Origin: Macrolepiota albuminosa | Lineage: Eukaryota; Basidiomycota; Agaricomycetes; Agaricales; Agaricaceae | Direction of reading: 5' to 3' | DNA: 64,000 nt | Assembly: GCA_027475525.1 (NCBI GenBank) | Contig: JAMWFC010000015.1 | Span: 1 to 64,000, forward strand | In this document: positions 36,206 through 47,139 of the stretch, piece by piece | Layout of the letters: each line of letters begins with the position of its first letter | How positions within the stretch are numbered: the first letter of the stretch is position 1 | The notes under the pieces: generated by a model | What the model was told of the DNA's origin: nothing | The model's database searches: none | Seen by the model: the letters and a program-made list of their open reading frames with translations, nothing else | Position numbers and translations under genes: made by a program

Positions 36206-36359
36206 TGAACAGCAGCAGCAGCAGTTTGAGAGTACGCCGTCGGTCTTACCGTCAGCTGAAGGGGGGGGGCAGATGGCTCCCCTGAACAGCAGCAGCAGCA
36301 GTTTGAGAGTACGCCGTCGGTCTTACCGTCAGCTGAAGGGGGGGGGCAGATGGCTCCCC
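36206..36359. repeat. 77-bp exact tandem duplication in B1 ORF3
   Basis: Copies 36206-36282 and 36283-36359 are identical, including a run of nine G. Confidence 0.96.
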
Positions 36360-36633
36360 CGCTCGCCCAAAATGCACCCCAGTGGGGACAATCGCAACAA
36401 GCTGTGGGCTTCCCACAGCAGCAGCAGCCACCAGCGGCGGGCTACCTGCCGCAGCAGCCGGTGATCAGTGGCTATCCGCCACTTCAAACCATGCAGGGAA
36501 ACTTCATGCCCCAGAACGCACCTGGAGGCGGCTATCAGCCCCAACAACCAGTACCGGGCGCTTATGCGCCACATCACACCGAGGGCCAATTCCAGCAACA
36601 GGCCTACGGGGGGCTAGTCAGCCCCCAAGCAGC

Positions 36634-36787
36634 GTCGGCATGGAGGCAGCTTGCCCCCGTACCGGCAACAGGGCAACTGGGGACACATCCTTTTCCCCAG
36701 TTTACCACCCGTCGGCATGGAGGCAGCTTGCCCCCGTACCGGCAACAGGGCAACTGGGGACACATCCTTTTCCTCAGTTTACCACCC
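36634..36787. repeat. 77-bp tandem duplication in B1 ORF3
   Basis: Copies 36634-36710 and 36711-36787 differ at one base (TTCCCCAG/TTCCTCAG). Confidence 0.97.
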
Positions 36788-39603
36788 CGGCGCACTACCC
36801 TGGGATGGGTGGTGTGCCCGTAATGATGCCGTACCCCCCGGCTTGGATGGGGGCTTGGGGCACAATGCCCCAGTACAGCGACTCGCATGAGTCGCAAGCC
36901 AAGGGAGGCCGGTCGATTTCCCTGTTGACCACAGCACCAATTGACAATCTAGAGGGACGCAAAGCATCCCTCGTGCAGGCCACCACGGCCATTGAGAGTA
37001 CAGAAACTCTCAATACAGAATGGAGCATCAGTTCATTGGCTGATGCGCCGACGGAGAGCTTGGCCAAGCTCTCCTTGCTACAGCGGCTGGAAATGCCGCA
37101 CCAATCCAAGCCCAGCTCGGAAGAAGAGTTGCGTCCTCGACGCGACAAAGGAAAAGCACGGGCTGTCGAGCCCACTCACAGCCAGGACTTAGTCCTGGCT
37201 ACCCTTCTCCAACGTCTGGGAGATAACGGGTACGATGTACCCACAGAGTCATCATTCCTCCGTGATGCGGAGGCAGTCGTCCTCATCTGCCGGATGATGG
37301 ACGACATGGATCATATGCATGCTCAGCGCAAAACTGATCTCCTTGCCCTTTCGGCCGCTCGTAAGCGGCAGACTACACCCCCGAGTCAGGACACCGACTC
37401 CAGCAAAAGGGCGCGTCGGCAAGGAGCGGAGGACGCGCCTTCCTGCTCAATTAAGTCAAGCGTTGCTGCCCCCGGCCAGGAGGCCAGCCTAGGACGGGAC
37501 ATCCTCTCCTATGAAGATGTTCCTGCTCCAGCCGCTCCCCGGCTTATCCAGCGCCTCGCAAGCGGTGCGTCTGAGGTCGTGTCTTTGCGACCAGTATCCG
37601 TGGTTTCCACCACGTACTCTGGGGAGCAGAGTTCCAGGGGCGTGAGCACACGCCCCACCGAGGCTAAGGCCTCACTACCCCGAAAGGATCGTCGGGGTAA
37701 GCAACTGGAAGGGCACGCCTACGTCAACGTGCACTTCCCCGAGGATGCCCCGAAAGGGGCCCCAGGGGCTAACATCCCCTTTTTACCCGCTATACTGGTA
37801 GAGGGCCCACCAGCCCGACTCCTGCAGTGTGTGTGGGCAATGGACCCACGTTCTGAGAAGTCAGAGCCGGAGAGGCTGCCATCCCCGCCCTCCGACGACG
37901 ATTGGTATGAGGAGCCTGAAGAGGCTCGTATGGAATCCCCTGTGCCACACGAGACGGCGGCACAACGTATGGCACGCGAACGGCACAACAGCAATCGACG
38001 AGCTAAGATGGAGCGTCGGGCGCAGGATAGCGCCAAGCGAGGAGCTGCCCTCCTCAAGGACTAAACCGGGCGCATTCCTGATGCACTCGGTGTTGTGATC
38101 TATCATGATCACACTATTGAGCGCCAGAACTCATTCTTTGGCGCAGGGATAGCTCCCCAATTCTATTGGTCGCCAATGACCAATACCATCTTTGTCGGGC
38201 AAGAAGCCCGCGCAGCCAGGTCCTTTGAGGACGATAAACAGGGCAATGCTGCGGCGACGCCCCACAACAGTAAGGTGTACCAAGTGGCACCTCGCGGGTT
38301 TCCCCGCAGTCCTCAAGAAGTCTGCAGACTTCATGCACTGGTTAACAACCAGTTTACGCCGCTTCGTCAGCATCAGTTGGGCTACCTTTTGCTCAACGAA
38401 TTCAAGCGGGTGGCGCTCAACTGCCACCCTATGGCCTGAGACAGAGCTATGTCTCATTTACTCGATGAGGTTGAGTATAGGACTATCGCGGTACCCTTTG
38501 CGAGTCCAGAGGAGCGGGAGAACGTCCCACAAATGATTGTGCCGTCGCGGCTCTATCACCGCAAGGAGGGAGGGAAAATTGCCTTCGTCGGCCTTACCTC
38601 CCCTGATCCAAAGCAACCATTTGCTTTGGACCACCTGGGCTCATACGCCCTCCTCTATGGACGTCCAGGAAGGTCCAACGTATGGACCGGTCTGGCCATG
38701 GACCGAGCCATGCGCATTCATTAGCGCAGCCTCTTTGGGTTTGCACTTGTACGCGCCCTCAGCGCCAGCCGCCCCTCCAAGGCCACGGTACACAAGTACC
38801 TGGCCTACGTCTTCGCCAGGCCAGGCCTCTACAAAGAGGCTGTGGCTGAGTACGAGGTGGCCACGGGGCAAGTCTTTGAGCCCCTCCACGCTGACAACCC
38901 TACCTTCAAGGTTCGGGCTGTGGACATCCCGGAAGCGTCAGCTTCCGTGTTCACTACTTCGGACGTGTTACGCGTCCTTCTTCACAATCAAATTCCGGTC
39001 AGCTGGGCTGACCATACATATACTTATGGGGTCACCTACTTGGCCCATCTATTCTTCAGCGACAGCCGGCTCTACAACGAGGCGGCTGCTATCGACGACG
39101 AGAGGCTACAATGCCTTGACCACTACGGTACACCCCAGTCCATCCCTCAGTGGGATGGGTGATGCGAGGCCACCATTGGCGATCGCCAACGCCTGATGCT
39201 CCAGCAGCAGAACAGTTGTCGTGCATACGACGACGCGCTCGCCAAGGAGATGTACCTCTTCATCGGGCAAGACATTCATGCCCGTGAAATCTGGACACGC
39301 CAGTACCCGTCCGACACCGGGGATCTGCCTGATCCCCAACCACCTGTCCCGGGGTCGACCATCGACCCCAATCTCACACTGTCCCCCCTCCGGGACTATG
39401 ACGATTCCCTGCCAGTAGCAGGGCCTTCGGGCACTTCCTACGTGCCCGCACCCGAGGATGAACTCCTCGACTACGACATGGACGATGCGACTGCCGATCC
39501 ATTCCGGGAGCCTGGGGACTCTCCCATTGCCCCCGTCCCTGACTTACCGATGGCATGACCGTTGTATTATCTCAAGACCATAGCTCGGTCTGATTGGGGG
39601 GTG

Positions 39604-39837
39604 TGTAGCGTAGTCCGCTATGTGGCGTTGGCCACATAGCTTTACTTACTTTACAGTAGACACTATTATATTATATTTATTATAATATAATATTAATTTA
39701 CATTACTATATAATTAGTTTACCAGCTGCTTACAAAGCAGCTTATTTTTGTTTTTGTACTTCATAGTCAATAGACCGGACTGGTCTGATTCTGTGCAGTG
39801 TGAACACTAAGCTCACAATTCCTGTAACTTCGTTACA
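39604..39837 (+). repeat. B1 3' LTR
   Basis: 234 bp, TGTAGC to GTTACA, preceded by the polypurine tract TTGGGGGGTG. It abuts, without a target duplication, sequence from inside the B2 gag gene. Confidence 0.93.
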
Positions 39838-40110
39838 GTCCACTCCACTGATGCAACGTCAGCAGGGAGTTGGAGTGCCACAGGAAACGACAATTTCCGA
39901 GCACAGAACACCGGCAGTACATTGGGAAGACGAAACTTCCGATGATGAGGAGAGTGGACGGAGTGAGTCCACCCTTCAGGTTCAGTGTGCGATGCTATGG
40001 AAGAGATACTCTAGCATTAAGAAGGATATCACTTGTGCTCGACTAGGACTGTATGTACTGAAACACATATGGTTGATACAGGCTAGAGGTGATAATGTAC
40101 CTCAATTAAA

Positions 40111-40264
40111 TACCGTTGAATACATTACATTGTATGTCCAGATTCTTGAGCTGGAAGCCCAAGCATATATGTACTGCAAGGCTAATCTACCGTTGAATAC
40201 ATTACATTGTATGTCCAGATTCTTGAGCTGGAAGCCCAAGCATATATGTACTGCAAGGCTAATC
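40111..40264. repeat. 77-bp exact tandem duplication in B2 gag
   Basis: Copies 40111-40187 and 40188-40264 are identical; one copy joins frames ending at 40303 and starting at 40207. Confidence 0.97.
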
Positions 40265-41484
40265 GAGGATCAGCTGCCTCGACCCCAGAGGGGGCAAACT
40301 TGATTCCGAGTATACCTTCGGTGGCAAAGCCAGATTTGTCTCCCCACCTGGAAGAGGCGATGAGCAATATATATGCTCCCCAGCAAGCAGAGAGTCTGAC
40401 GAGCAGTTCGCTGCAAGGTTTGCAGCAGCATAGAGACAAACTGTATTCAGAGGTCAACTAAGGAAACCTCTGTCGACGGCTGAATCGGTGTCTACCATAC
40501 CTGTGGTAGATAGTAACCTACCCAAAATGGGGGGGACAAGGCACCCTCATCCAAAACAGGAATCAGTGGAGAATACTCCACTGACGAATCAAGTACCGTT
40601 GGCTGATAAGTTTGTGGAGAGGGTAGCTTATCAGCGCATGCGGAACCAAGACCTGAAACGCCAAGGACACTCCTGGATAGATGACCAGGGGATTTTATTT
40701 GATGGAATAACGCCCATCAATGAAATGAGAAGGCAATATGTCCAACGGACATGTCAGCCTGACACCAGGAGGGGGGACCCGCCCATGGCGGATCCGAGCC
40801 GAGTCCCTGAAAGACAGGTGACAGAAGGGCTAGGGGGACAGGAGAGCCCACTGCATTGGAATGATGCAGGGAAGGTGCACTATACAGGTCACCGACCAGT
40901 ACGTGCATTCTCTGTAGTACCTCCAGCAGAAGGTAGGAATAAAATGCCTGGGATAACTGAGGCGACAAAGGTGTATACTGAGAATATGCACCAACGCCTC
41001 AGTAGCATAATTGACAATGTGGTAGGCGTAGCATTGCGCCTTCCCAAAGGCATCAAGCCACGTAAGGCGGAATCAAAACACATCCAACCATACAGAGGGG
41101 AGTCCAAGTTTAGTGACTTGGAAAACTGGACAATGGATGTGTGTAACCATCTGGCAGCATGCCAGTATGGGGGGGATTGTCTGGATCGAGAACGTGTATT
41201 CGTTCTCCCGGAGTTCCTAGACGGACCAGCCAAGGCCTGGTTTCGCCATCATGTCTTGCACTATAATCGTGCACGACAGCAATGGACGTTCAAGGATGTA
41301 ATCCTTGAATTGTATAACCGGTTTGTAAGTGCATCTACTATGCAGGATGCTCAGGAGGTGTTCATTGCAACGTCCTACACCGAACAATTGGGTGTTCAAG
41401 GTTTCTATGACACCTTGATAGACCATGCACAGAATATGGCTATTTACCCAGACAACTGGGTAATGATCGATACCTTCCTGCATG

Positions 41485-41638
41485 GGATACCCGACGCAAT
41501 GAGAGAGTCTCTCATTTGTGATGATGGGCTATTGCCCGAAGTGAATACTGTTGAGGAGTTCGGATACCCGACGCAATGAGAGAGTCTCTCATTTGTGATG
41601 ATGGGCTATTGCCCGAAGTGAATACTGTTGAGGAGTTC
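41485..41638. repeat. 77-bp exact tandem duplication in B2 gag core
   Basis: Copies 41485-41561 and 41562-41638 are identical; one copy joins the 40488 frame to the 41576 frame. Confidence 0.97.
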
Positions 41639-42095
41639 GTAGCGCATGCGTTGCGCTACGAGCAAGCCCACAAAATTGCTCGACACTTTGGGCTACATAG
41701 CTCAAAGGTTTGTTCAGCCAACAAGGCCGAGCCTCGGAAGGTAGGCACCTTCTGGGCCCATCGAAAAGAAATGGTGGGCAATACAAACCCGCGGTTTGTG
41801 ATAAGAGCAGCACCTCGGCAGGAACGACGCGTCTATAGCGACCGGCCTGGGGACCGTAGGGATGCACCAGTGCAGGACGTTCAGAGGGGTCCGCGCCGAG
41901 AGGGTGCTCGGCTGCACCAGACTACTCACCAAAGTTTGAAGCAGCTTGCCCTTTTGGGGCGAATAAGTGCTTCAAATGTGGCCAGCCTGGGCATTTTGCG
42001 AATGCATGTCCAGTGGGTGGTGGATGGCCTATGGTTAAGCCACGTGCATATGTACGGGCGGCACACACTGCTATCCCAGATGCTGAAGGGATAGA

Positions 42096-42249
42096 CTCGG
42101 GAAATGAACCTGATGTGGAAGACGAAGAGGTAGAGAACCTCAGTCCTGGTGCACCAGAGGATGAAAACGCCTCTCGGGAAATGAACCTGATGTGGAAGAC
42201 GAAGAGGTAGAGAACCTCAGTCCTGGTGCACCAGAGGATGAAAACGCCT
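42096..42249. repeat. 77-bp exact tandem duplication before B2 protease
   Basis: Copies 42096-42172 and 42173-42249 are identical; one copy joins the frame ending at 42210 to the protease frame. Confidence 0.97.
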
Positions 42250-42911
42250 CTATGGTAGAGGAGTTGTCAGGTGACAAATACGTTGAGGTTGATGTATATG
42301 ACAACGACTATTATGCTCGGGAGTCAGACTCAGAATTCATGGGAGCTCTGACGGACTACCCGGCCAGTGCACTAGACCGACCAGTTGGAGCAGCCAATGT
42401 GAAGGTGTATAAAGTACACCTTCGCAAGGCTCCGGAGAAGCTGGTACGGCCGGTGTTGAAGCGCGAAGACAAAGAGTGTCTGGCGTCGTACGTTGAAGTG
42501 AATGGCCACAAGGCGTGGACATTGTGGGATTCAGGTAGTACGACTACTGGGGTGACACCTCAGTTTTGCCAAGTGCATGATATTTCTGTGAGTGAATTGA
42601 AGGAGCCATTACTCCTTCAATTGGGTACTGTGGGCAGCCGAGCTGCAGTACAGTTTGGTACGCAGGCGAGTATCACCTGTGCTAGATCAAGGTCAAAAGA
42701 GTACCTTGACGTGGCGAATTTTGATTGTTACGACATGATTATAGGCACGCCGTATATGAGGAAGCACAAGGTTGTGCTTGACTTTGCGAAAAATGAGATA
42801 GTGGTGGATGGCACCACCATTCCTGCAGTGCGAGTGACCATAGATAATGGCGATGGACGTCTCCATCGACACCGCGCCACGGAGAAGAAGGTGCTAGTCA
42901 GGCAACATTGA
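42192..42911 (+). CDS. B2 aspartic protease region
   Basis: 239 open codons aligning with B1 31624-32277. The active-site block is WTLWDSGSTTTGV (D-S-G), and the NFDCYDMIIGTPYM block follows. An acidic N-terminal part continues from the Gag end through the duplicated segment. A TGA ends it, and an acidic linker (42939-43324) leads to RT. As part of a Gag-Pol precursor it would mature the particle proteins. Confidence 0.82.
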   Translation: MEDEEVENLSPGAPEDENASMVEELSGDKYVEVDVYDNDYYARESDSEFMGALTDYPASALDRPVGAANVKVYKVHLRKAPEKLVRPVLKREDKECLASYVEVNGHKAWTLWDSGSTTTGVTPQFCQVHDISVSELKEPLLLQLGTVGSRAAVQFGTQASITCARSRSKEYLDVANFDCYDMIIGTPYMRKHKVVLDFAKNEIVVDGTTIPAVRVTIDNGDGRLHRHRATEKKVLVRQH

Positions 42912-43324
42912 CTAGGCGGAGGCAAGAAACTGCCTATAGTGGAGGATGGAGAGGATGAGGAGCAAGCTCGTGCGAGCTTGCCAACAGATAGTCCTGCTGT
43001 GTTGATGCTGGAGAGCGAAGCTGTAGAGTACGAACATACTCTGAAGAGGGGGGAGAGCCCCAAGATGGAGTGTGAAAGGCAGGGTAAGCCTGAGGACAAG
43101 TGGCCTCAGCACACGGCAAGCACAGAGTGCCAGCCGACGTCGTCGCGAGTAAAGGTCGAGGACTTAGTAACAGGTGACAAACAAGGACTGATGGAGGACG
43201 AGGCATCCTCCACATATACGAATCGGTCAATCTGGGATCGACCGGTCCCTCATCCCACATTTGAATGGGTGTTTGATCCACGAATGCCTGCTGAGTGGAA
43301 TGAGCTAGTGGCCTCGATGTATGC

Positions 43325-45156
43325 ATGAATGGACCACGATGGACGCCGAAGGAGGAGTCATATTGTCAGGCTAGTGATGATGAGATATCGCAACCGAGTG
43401 AGGTATTCTTCGACGGACTGTCGGTGACGTTGCGGAGAAGCAAAAAGGAAGTGCCTGTGCGACTGCACACGCTGGATGACAGTGAACTGAGGATTACTGC
43501 TCTCAGAGAGAAGTATGGCCGCCCAGCCGTACAAGCAAAGCTGTCTGGGCATCCACGGAAGGATGTGGACCGGAAGGGCAAAGGTAAAACCAGTGGTTTT
43601 ACAAAGGAGGACATTCCGGACCTACGCTCGCAGTGGCAGCAGGAATTTGGGGATATTCTGAATGGAACCAAGGAGGAGTTACCTCCTTGGTGTGAGGTCA
43701 ATCATGAAATCAACCTTATTGATGAGAATAAGGTGTATAAATATCATTTGCTGCGATGTCCAATGGCGCTACAGCAGCAGCTCCGGGACAAGACCAATTG
43801 GTACCTGAGAGCCCACTGGTGGGAGGCCCAACCGGCCTCCCAAGCTGCTCTGCTATTGTGCATTTCGAAGAAAGATGGTACATTGAGAACGGCGTTGGAT
43901 GCTCGCCAACGCAATGACAACACTATAAAGGACGTGACACCACTTCCGGATCAGGAAGTGATTTGAGAGGATGTGGCAAGAGCAAAGTTCAGGTCAAAAA
44001 TTGACCTGACGGATGCTTATGAGCAAGTGAGAATTCGCTTGTCTGATATCCCGAAGACAGTGTTCTCGTCGATCACGGGAACATATGTGAGCAACATCAT
44101 GCAGATAGGAGATTGTAATGCTCCTGCAACGTTTCAGAGGTTGATGACCTCCATCTTCTGGGATGCTATCGGGAGGTTCGTCCATATATATTTGGATGAC
44201 ATATTCATATACTCTGATTCAATCGAAGAACACGAAGAGCATCTCCATGTTATTTTTGAGCAACTGAGGTCTAATCTGCTGTACCTCAAGTGGAAGAAAT
44301 GTGAACTATATGCTGAGACAGTAGATTGTCTCGGACACAAGATTGACAGTCAGGGTATTCACCCTGACCAGGACAAAATCAATCGCATACGCGAATGGCG
44401 TGTGCCTCATAACTATAACGATGTGCAGAGATTCGTGGGACTAGTGAACTATATCGGCAACTGTCTGCCTGATATAACAGCGTATACTGGACCTTTGATG
44501 TCCATCACGCAGAACGGAGCTCCATTCATATGGAGACCTATACACCAACGCTGTTTTGAGATGATCAAGAGGATCTGCTCAAAGATGCCAGTCATTCGTC
44601 CCATAGACCCCAGACGTGATGAGCCAATTTGGCTCATCTGTGATGCCTCAAAGACCGGAGTAGGGGCAATGTATGGCCAGGAAAGTTCCTGGCAGAATTG
44701 TCAACCAGCTGGGTTCATGTCGAGGAAGTTCACCTCAGCCCAACAGAATTATGCGGTCCATGAGCTCAAAATGCTGGCGATACTTGAGGCACTCCTCAAG
44801 TGGGAAGACAAATTGATGGGATATAAGATCCACATCATTACAGACCATAAAGCACTTGAGTTCTTCGAACTCAAGCAACGTTGTCCCCCCGGCAACGCCG
44901 GTGGATTGACTATATGTCTCGCTACAACTTTGACATCACATATGTCAAAGGCGAACTGAACAAGGTAGCTGACTGTTTCTCGAGGTATTTTGAGAGCGAT
45001 AGAGTTGGTGAACACCACGATACGCATGATTATGTCGATGCGGATATTTGTATTGATCCACAGGGCAATGATCTTCCGTACCATCGCTACAAAGAGGTGA
45101 AGGAGCATGTGGTTGAGCTTTGTGCTATGCAAGCAACCGAGCTGCGACGCAGTTGA
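43325..45156 (+). pseudogene. pol: B2 reverse transcriptase and RNase H
   Basis: LPPWCEVNHEINL and LCISKKDGTLRTALDARQ lie in 43325-43966. A TGA at 43964 replaces the Arg of the B1 VIREDVA block. RT then continues with IGDCNAPATFQRLMTS and YLDDIFIYS. RNase H has ICDASKTGVGAMYG and ITDHKALEFF; a frame change near 44880 precedes the MSRYNFDITYVKGELNKVAD block (to 45156), which ends the domain. The active-site residues remain, so one nonsense mutation and one or two shifts are the main damage. Confidence 0.87.
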
Positions 45157-45231
45157 CGACTGCAGGAGCAGCAAGAGGGGCGAGACATAGAAGCTGAGCA
45201 ATTAGAGCAGGCTCAGCCAAAGGAGGCGACA

Positions 45232-46833
45232 ATGCCATGCCAGGACGAGACTGGGAGCAGTCGTGGACCGTATGGCCACGACATTACGCTCGCTGATGCA
45301 TTATTGCCTACAGGAGAGTATCGTAACCCTCCTGTTCCTCAAACCGATGAGTACCTCCAGAAGGTACTGAGGGGCTTTAGCCGCAATGTGTTCTACACGG
45401 AAGTCCGGCAGAACGCAAATTCCCACCCACGCTTCAGCGTGGATGAGAAAAGACTGGTCCGGATAACGAATGTTCGAGGGCACAACGTGGTGTGCCTACC
45501 ACGCGACCGAACATTAATCACGCAGGTCGTCACTCAAGCGCATGAGGTTGTTGGTCACTTTGGGACCAACAAAACACTGGAATACCTGAGGCAATGGTAC
45601 TGGTGGCCTCAGATGCAGAAAGAAGTGATGCAGTTCTGCCAGACCTGCGAGGTCTGCCAGCAGTCAAAGACCAGCAATAGGAAGCCAGCAGGGAAGTTGC
45701 ATTCCTTGCCCATTCCGACGAAGCCGTGGGACTCCATTGGGATGGACTTTGTTGGTCCATTCCCCGAGTCCAAAGGTTATAACTACCTTTGGGTGGTTAT
45801 TTGCCGGATGACTAGTATGGTGCACTTGATACCGGTGCACACAACCATTACTGCATCCGCATTATCCTGGCTTTATTTGAAGGAGATTGTAAGGCTACAT
45901 GGCCTTCCAAGTTCAATCGTGAGCAATCGAGATGCAAAGTTTACGTCTCATTGGTGGCGAGAACTCCACAAGCTCTTGGGAGCTAAGCTGCTCATGTCTA
46001 CATTGTTTCATCCGCAGATGGATGGACAGACAGAGCGAGTGAATAGAAGTATTGCTCAGATCTTTCGTACGGTGGTCCGACTGGACCAACGCGACTGGGT
46101 AGATAGGATACCACTAACCGAGTTCGCAATCAACGCAAGTGTGTCAGAGACCACAAAATATGTGCCATTCGAGCTCAATGGAGAGTACATGCCCTCCATG
46201 CTGCATGAACTGCGGACGGATGAAGTCGTTCACAAGGGGGTGAAGGACTTTGCACGGCAAGCATTGGAGAATCTAGCCAATGCACACGACGCTATCATTG
46301 CCGCGCGTGTTATACAGGCACGCCATGCAAATGATAGGTGGAGTGAGGAACCAGAGCTAATGCCTGGGACATTAGTATACCTGTCAACGGAAAACTTGAA
46401 TCTTCCAAAAGGAAGGGCGAGGAAGTTGTGTCCAAAATTCATTGGACCATACAAAGTCTTGGTCGCGGAACCAAGCACATCGAACTATGTTCTGGAGCTG
46501 CCTGCAGCTCTGCAAGCACGTCGGATTGTGCCTAAGTTTCATGTATCGTTACTTAGGCGATATAATGCAAGCGATGATGCTATGTTCCCTAATCGGGTGA
46601 CGCCCGAGCCATATGACTTTGGTGCCAGTGACAAACAGGAATGGTTTGTCGAGGATATTCTAGGCCATCGGTGGCAGGGAGGAACGCACCTCGAATTCGA
46701 GGTACGATGGAGTGCAGGTGATACGACATGGGAGTCGTATCACACTTGTGCCAAGTTGGCAGCGCTGGATCGGTACATAGAACTGCAGGGTGTGAAGCGC
46801 CCAAATCAGCTTGCTAAGCGCTCACATGCTTAG
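45232..46833 (+). CDS. B2 integrase with C-terminal chromodomain
   Basis: 533 open codons. The zinc-binding N-terminus has H-x3-H (HEVVGH) and C-x2-C (CQTCEVC). The core has GMDFVGPFPES (first Asp), then VSNRDAKF, where the second catalytic Asp of the SDRD motif kept in B1 is Asn (codon 45925-45927), and DGQTERVN (Glu). A GPYKVL-type domain leads to the chromodomain (EWFVEDILGHRWQGGTHLE then VRWSAGDTTWESYHTC), which in chromoviruses guides insertion to marked chromatin. The Asp-to-Asn change, a G-to-A transition, should abolish strand transfer although the frame is open. Confidence 0.9.
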   Translation: MPCQDETGSSRGPYGHDITLADALLPTGEYRNPPVPQTDEYLQKVLRGFSRNVFYTEVRQNANSHPRFSVDEKRLVRITNVRGHNVVCLPRDRTLITQVVTQAHEVVGHFGTNKTLEYLRQWYWWPQMQKEVMQFCQTCEVCQQSKTSNRKPAGKLHSLPIPTKPWDSIGMDFVGPFPESKGYNYLWVVICRMTSMVHLIPVHTTITASALSWLYLKEIVRLHGLPSSIVSNRDAKFTSHWWRELHKLLGAKLLMSTLFHPQMDGQTERVNRSIAQIFRTVVRLDQRDWVDRIPLTEFAINASVSETTKYVPFELNGEYMPSMLHELRTDEVVHKGVKDFARQALENLANAHDAIIAARVIQARHANDRWSEEPELMPGTLVYLSTENLNLPKGRARKLCPKFIGPYKVLVAEPSTSNYVLELPAALQARRIVPKFHVSLLRRYNASDDAMFPNRVTPEPYDFGASDKQEWFVEDILGHRWQGGTHLEFEVRWSAGDTTWESYHTCAKLAALDRYIELQGVKRPNQLAKRSHA

Positions 46834-46950
46834 ATTGATGGCAGTGATAAGATGTAGGCTGGATCAGTCGGAGGCGCCCAAATCAGCTTGCTAAGCGCTC
46901 ACATGCTTAGATTGATGGCAGTGATAAGATGTAGGCTGGATCAGTCGGAG
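46797..46950. repeat. 77-bp exact tandem duplication at B2 pol end
   Basis: Copies 46797-46873 and 46874-46950 are identical. The first covers the pol stop codon; the second is non-coding. Confidence 0.97.
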
Positions 46951-47139
46951 TTTGGATCAACTGATTAGCTGATTCGGATCGGATCACGGTTGGTCCGGAT
47001 AGATAAGATGGGATTGATCTATCTGATGAGATAATGCGGATCGTGATGCAGAGTTGGCGTTCGGATCAGGTTATGTAACCTGATGATGGGGAATTTAGTG
47101 TGTTTTTTCCCACCGACACGTCGACATTTTCATATTACC

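Larger units (their letters stand above)
36180..39558 (+). pseudogene. B1 extra sense gene after pol (ORF3)
   Basis: Unrecognised protein. From ATG 36180, about 100 bp after the pol stop, a Gln/Pro/Gly-rich N-terminus (36180-36900) leads into a charged region to 38064, where a TAA lies. The same frame then reads on past stops at 38437, 38722 and 39160 to 39558. The second half (from TGRIPDALG, 38066) is the part conserved with B2: a QFYWSPMTNTIFV block, RGFPRSP, an SLFGFALVRAL helix and a WADHTYTYGVTYL block. I see no signal peptide or clear membrane span, so an envelope role is not supported. Two 77-bp duplications near the start shift the frame; counting one copy of each restores it from 36180 to 38064. 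Confidence 0.7.
28571..39837 (+). mobile_element. Chromodomain Ty3/gypsy (family B), copy B1
   Basis: 234-bp LTRs flank gag, protease, RT-RNase H, integrase with chromodomain, and a further sense frame (36180-39558). A polypurine tract (TTGGGGGGTG) precedes the 3' LTR. The two LTRs differ at a few positions (for example GCATAG/GCGTAG near the start). No target-site duplication: ATAGT before, GTCCA after. Coding parts have premature TGA codons, one deletion in integrase and several 77-bp duplications that are probably assembly errors. Confidence 0.88.
39838..42094 (+). pseudogene. gag: B2 Gag (5' truncated)
   Basis: Three open stretches (to 40461, 40488-41579 and 41576-42094) form one Gag. 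The VAYQRMRNQDLKRQGHSWIDDQG block, the FSDLENWTMDVCNHL core and GVQGFYDTLIDHAQNMAIYPDN align with B1. A zinc knuckle CFKCGQPGHFANAC lies at about 41968-42009 in another frame, so a real or artefactual shift precedes it. Two 77-bp duplications account for breaks near 40190 and 41560. The N-terminus is lost. Confidence 0.82.

Noticed and set aside
36180..39558. B-family ORF3 as a viral-type envelope gene
   Set aside because: No signal peptide, furin-like site or membrane anchor visible, and the N-terminus is Gln/Pro-rich and hydrophilic.
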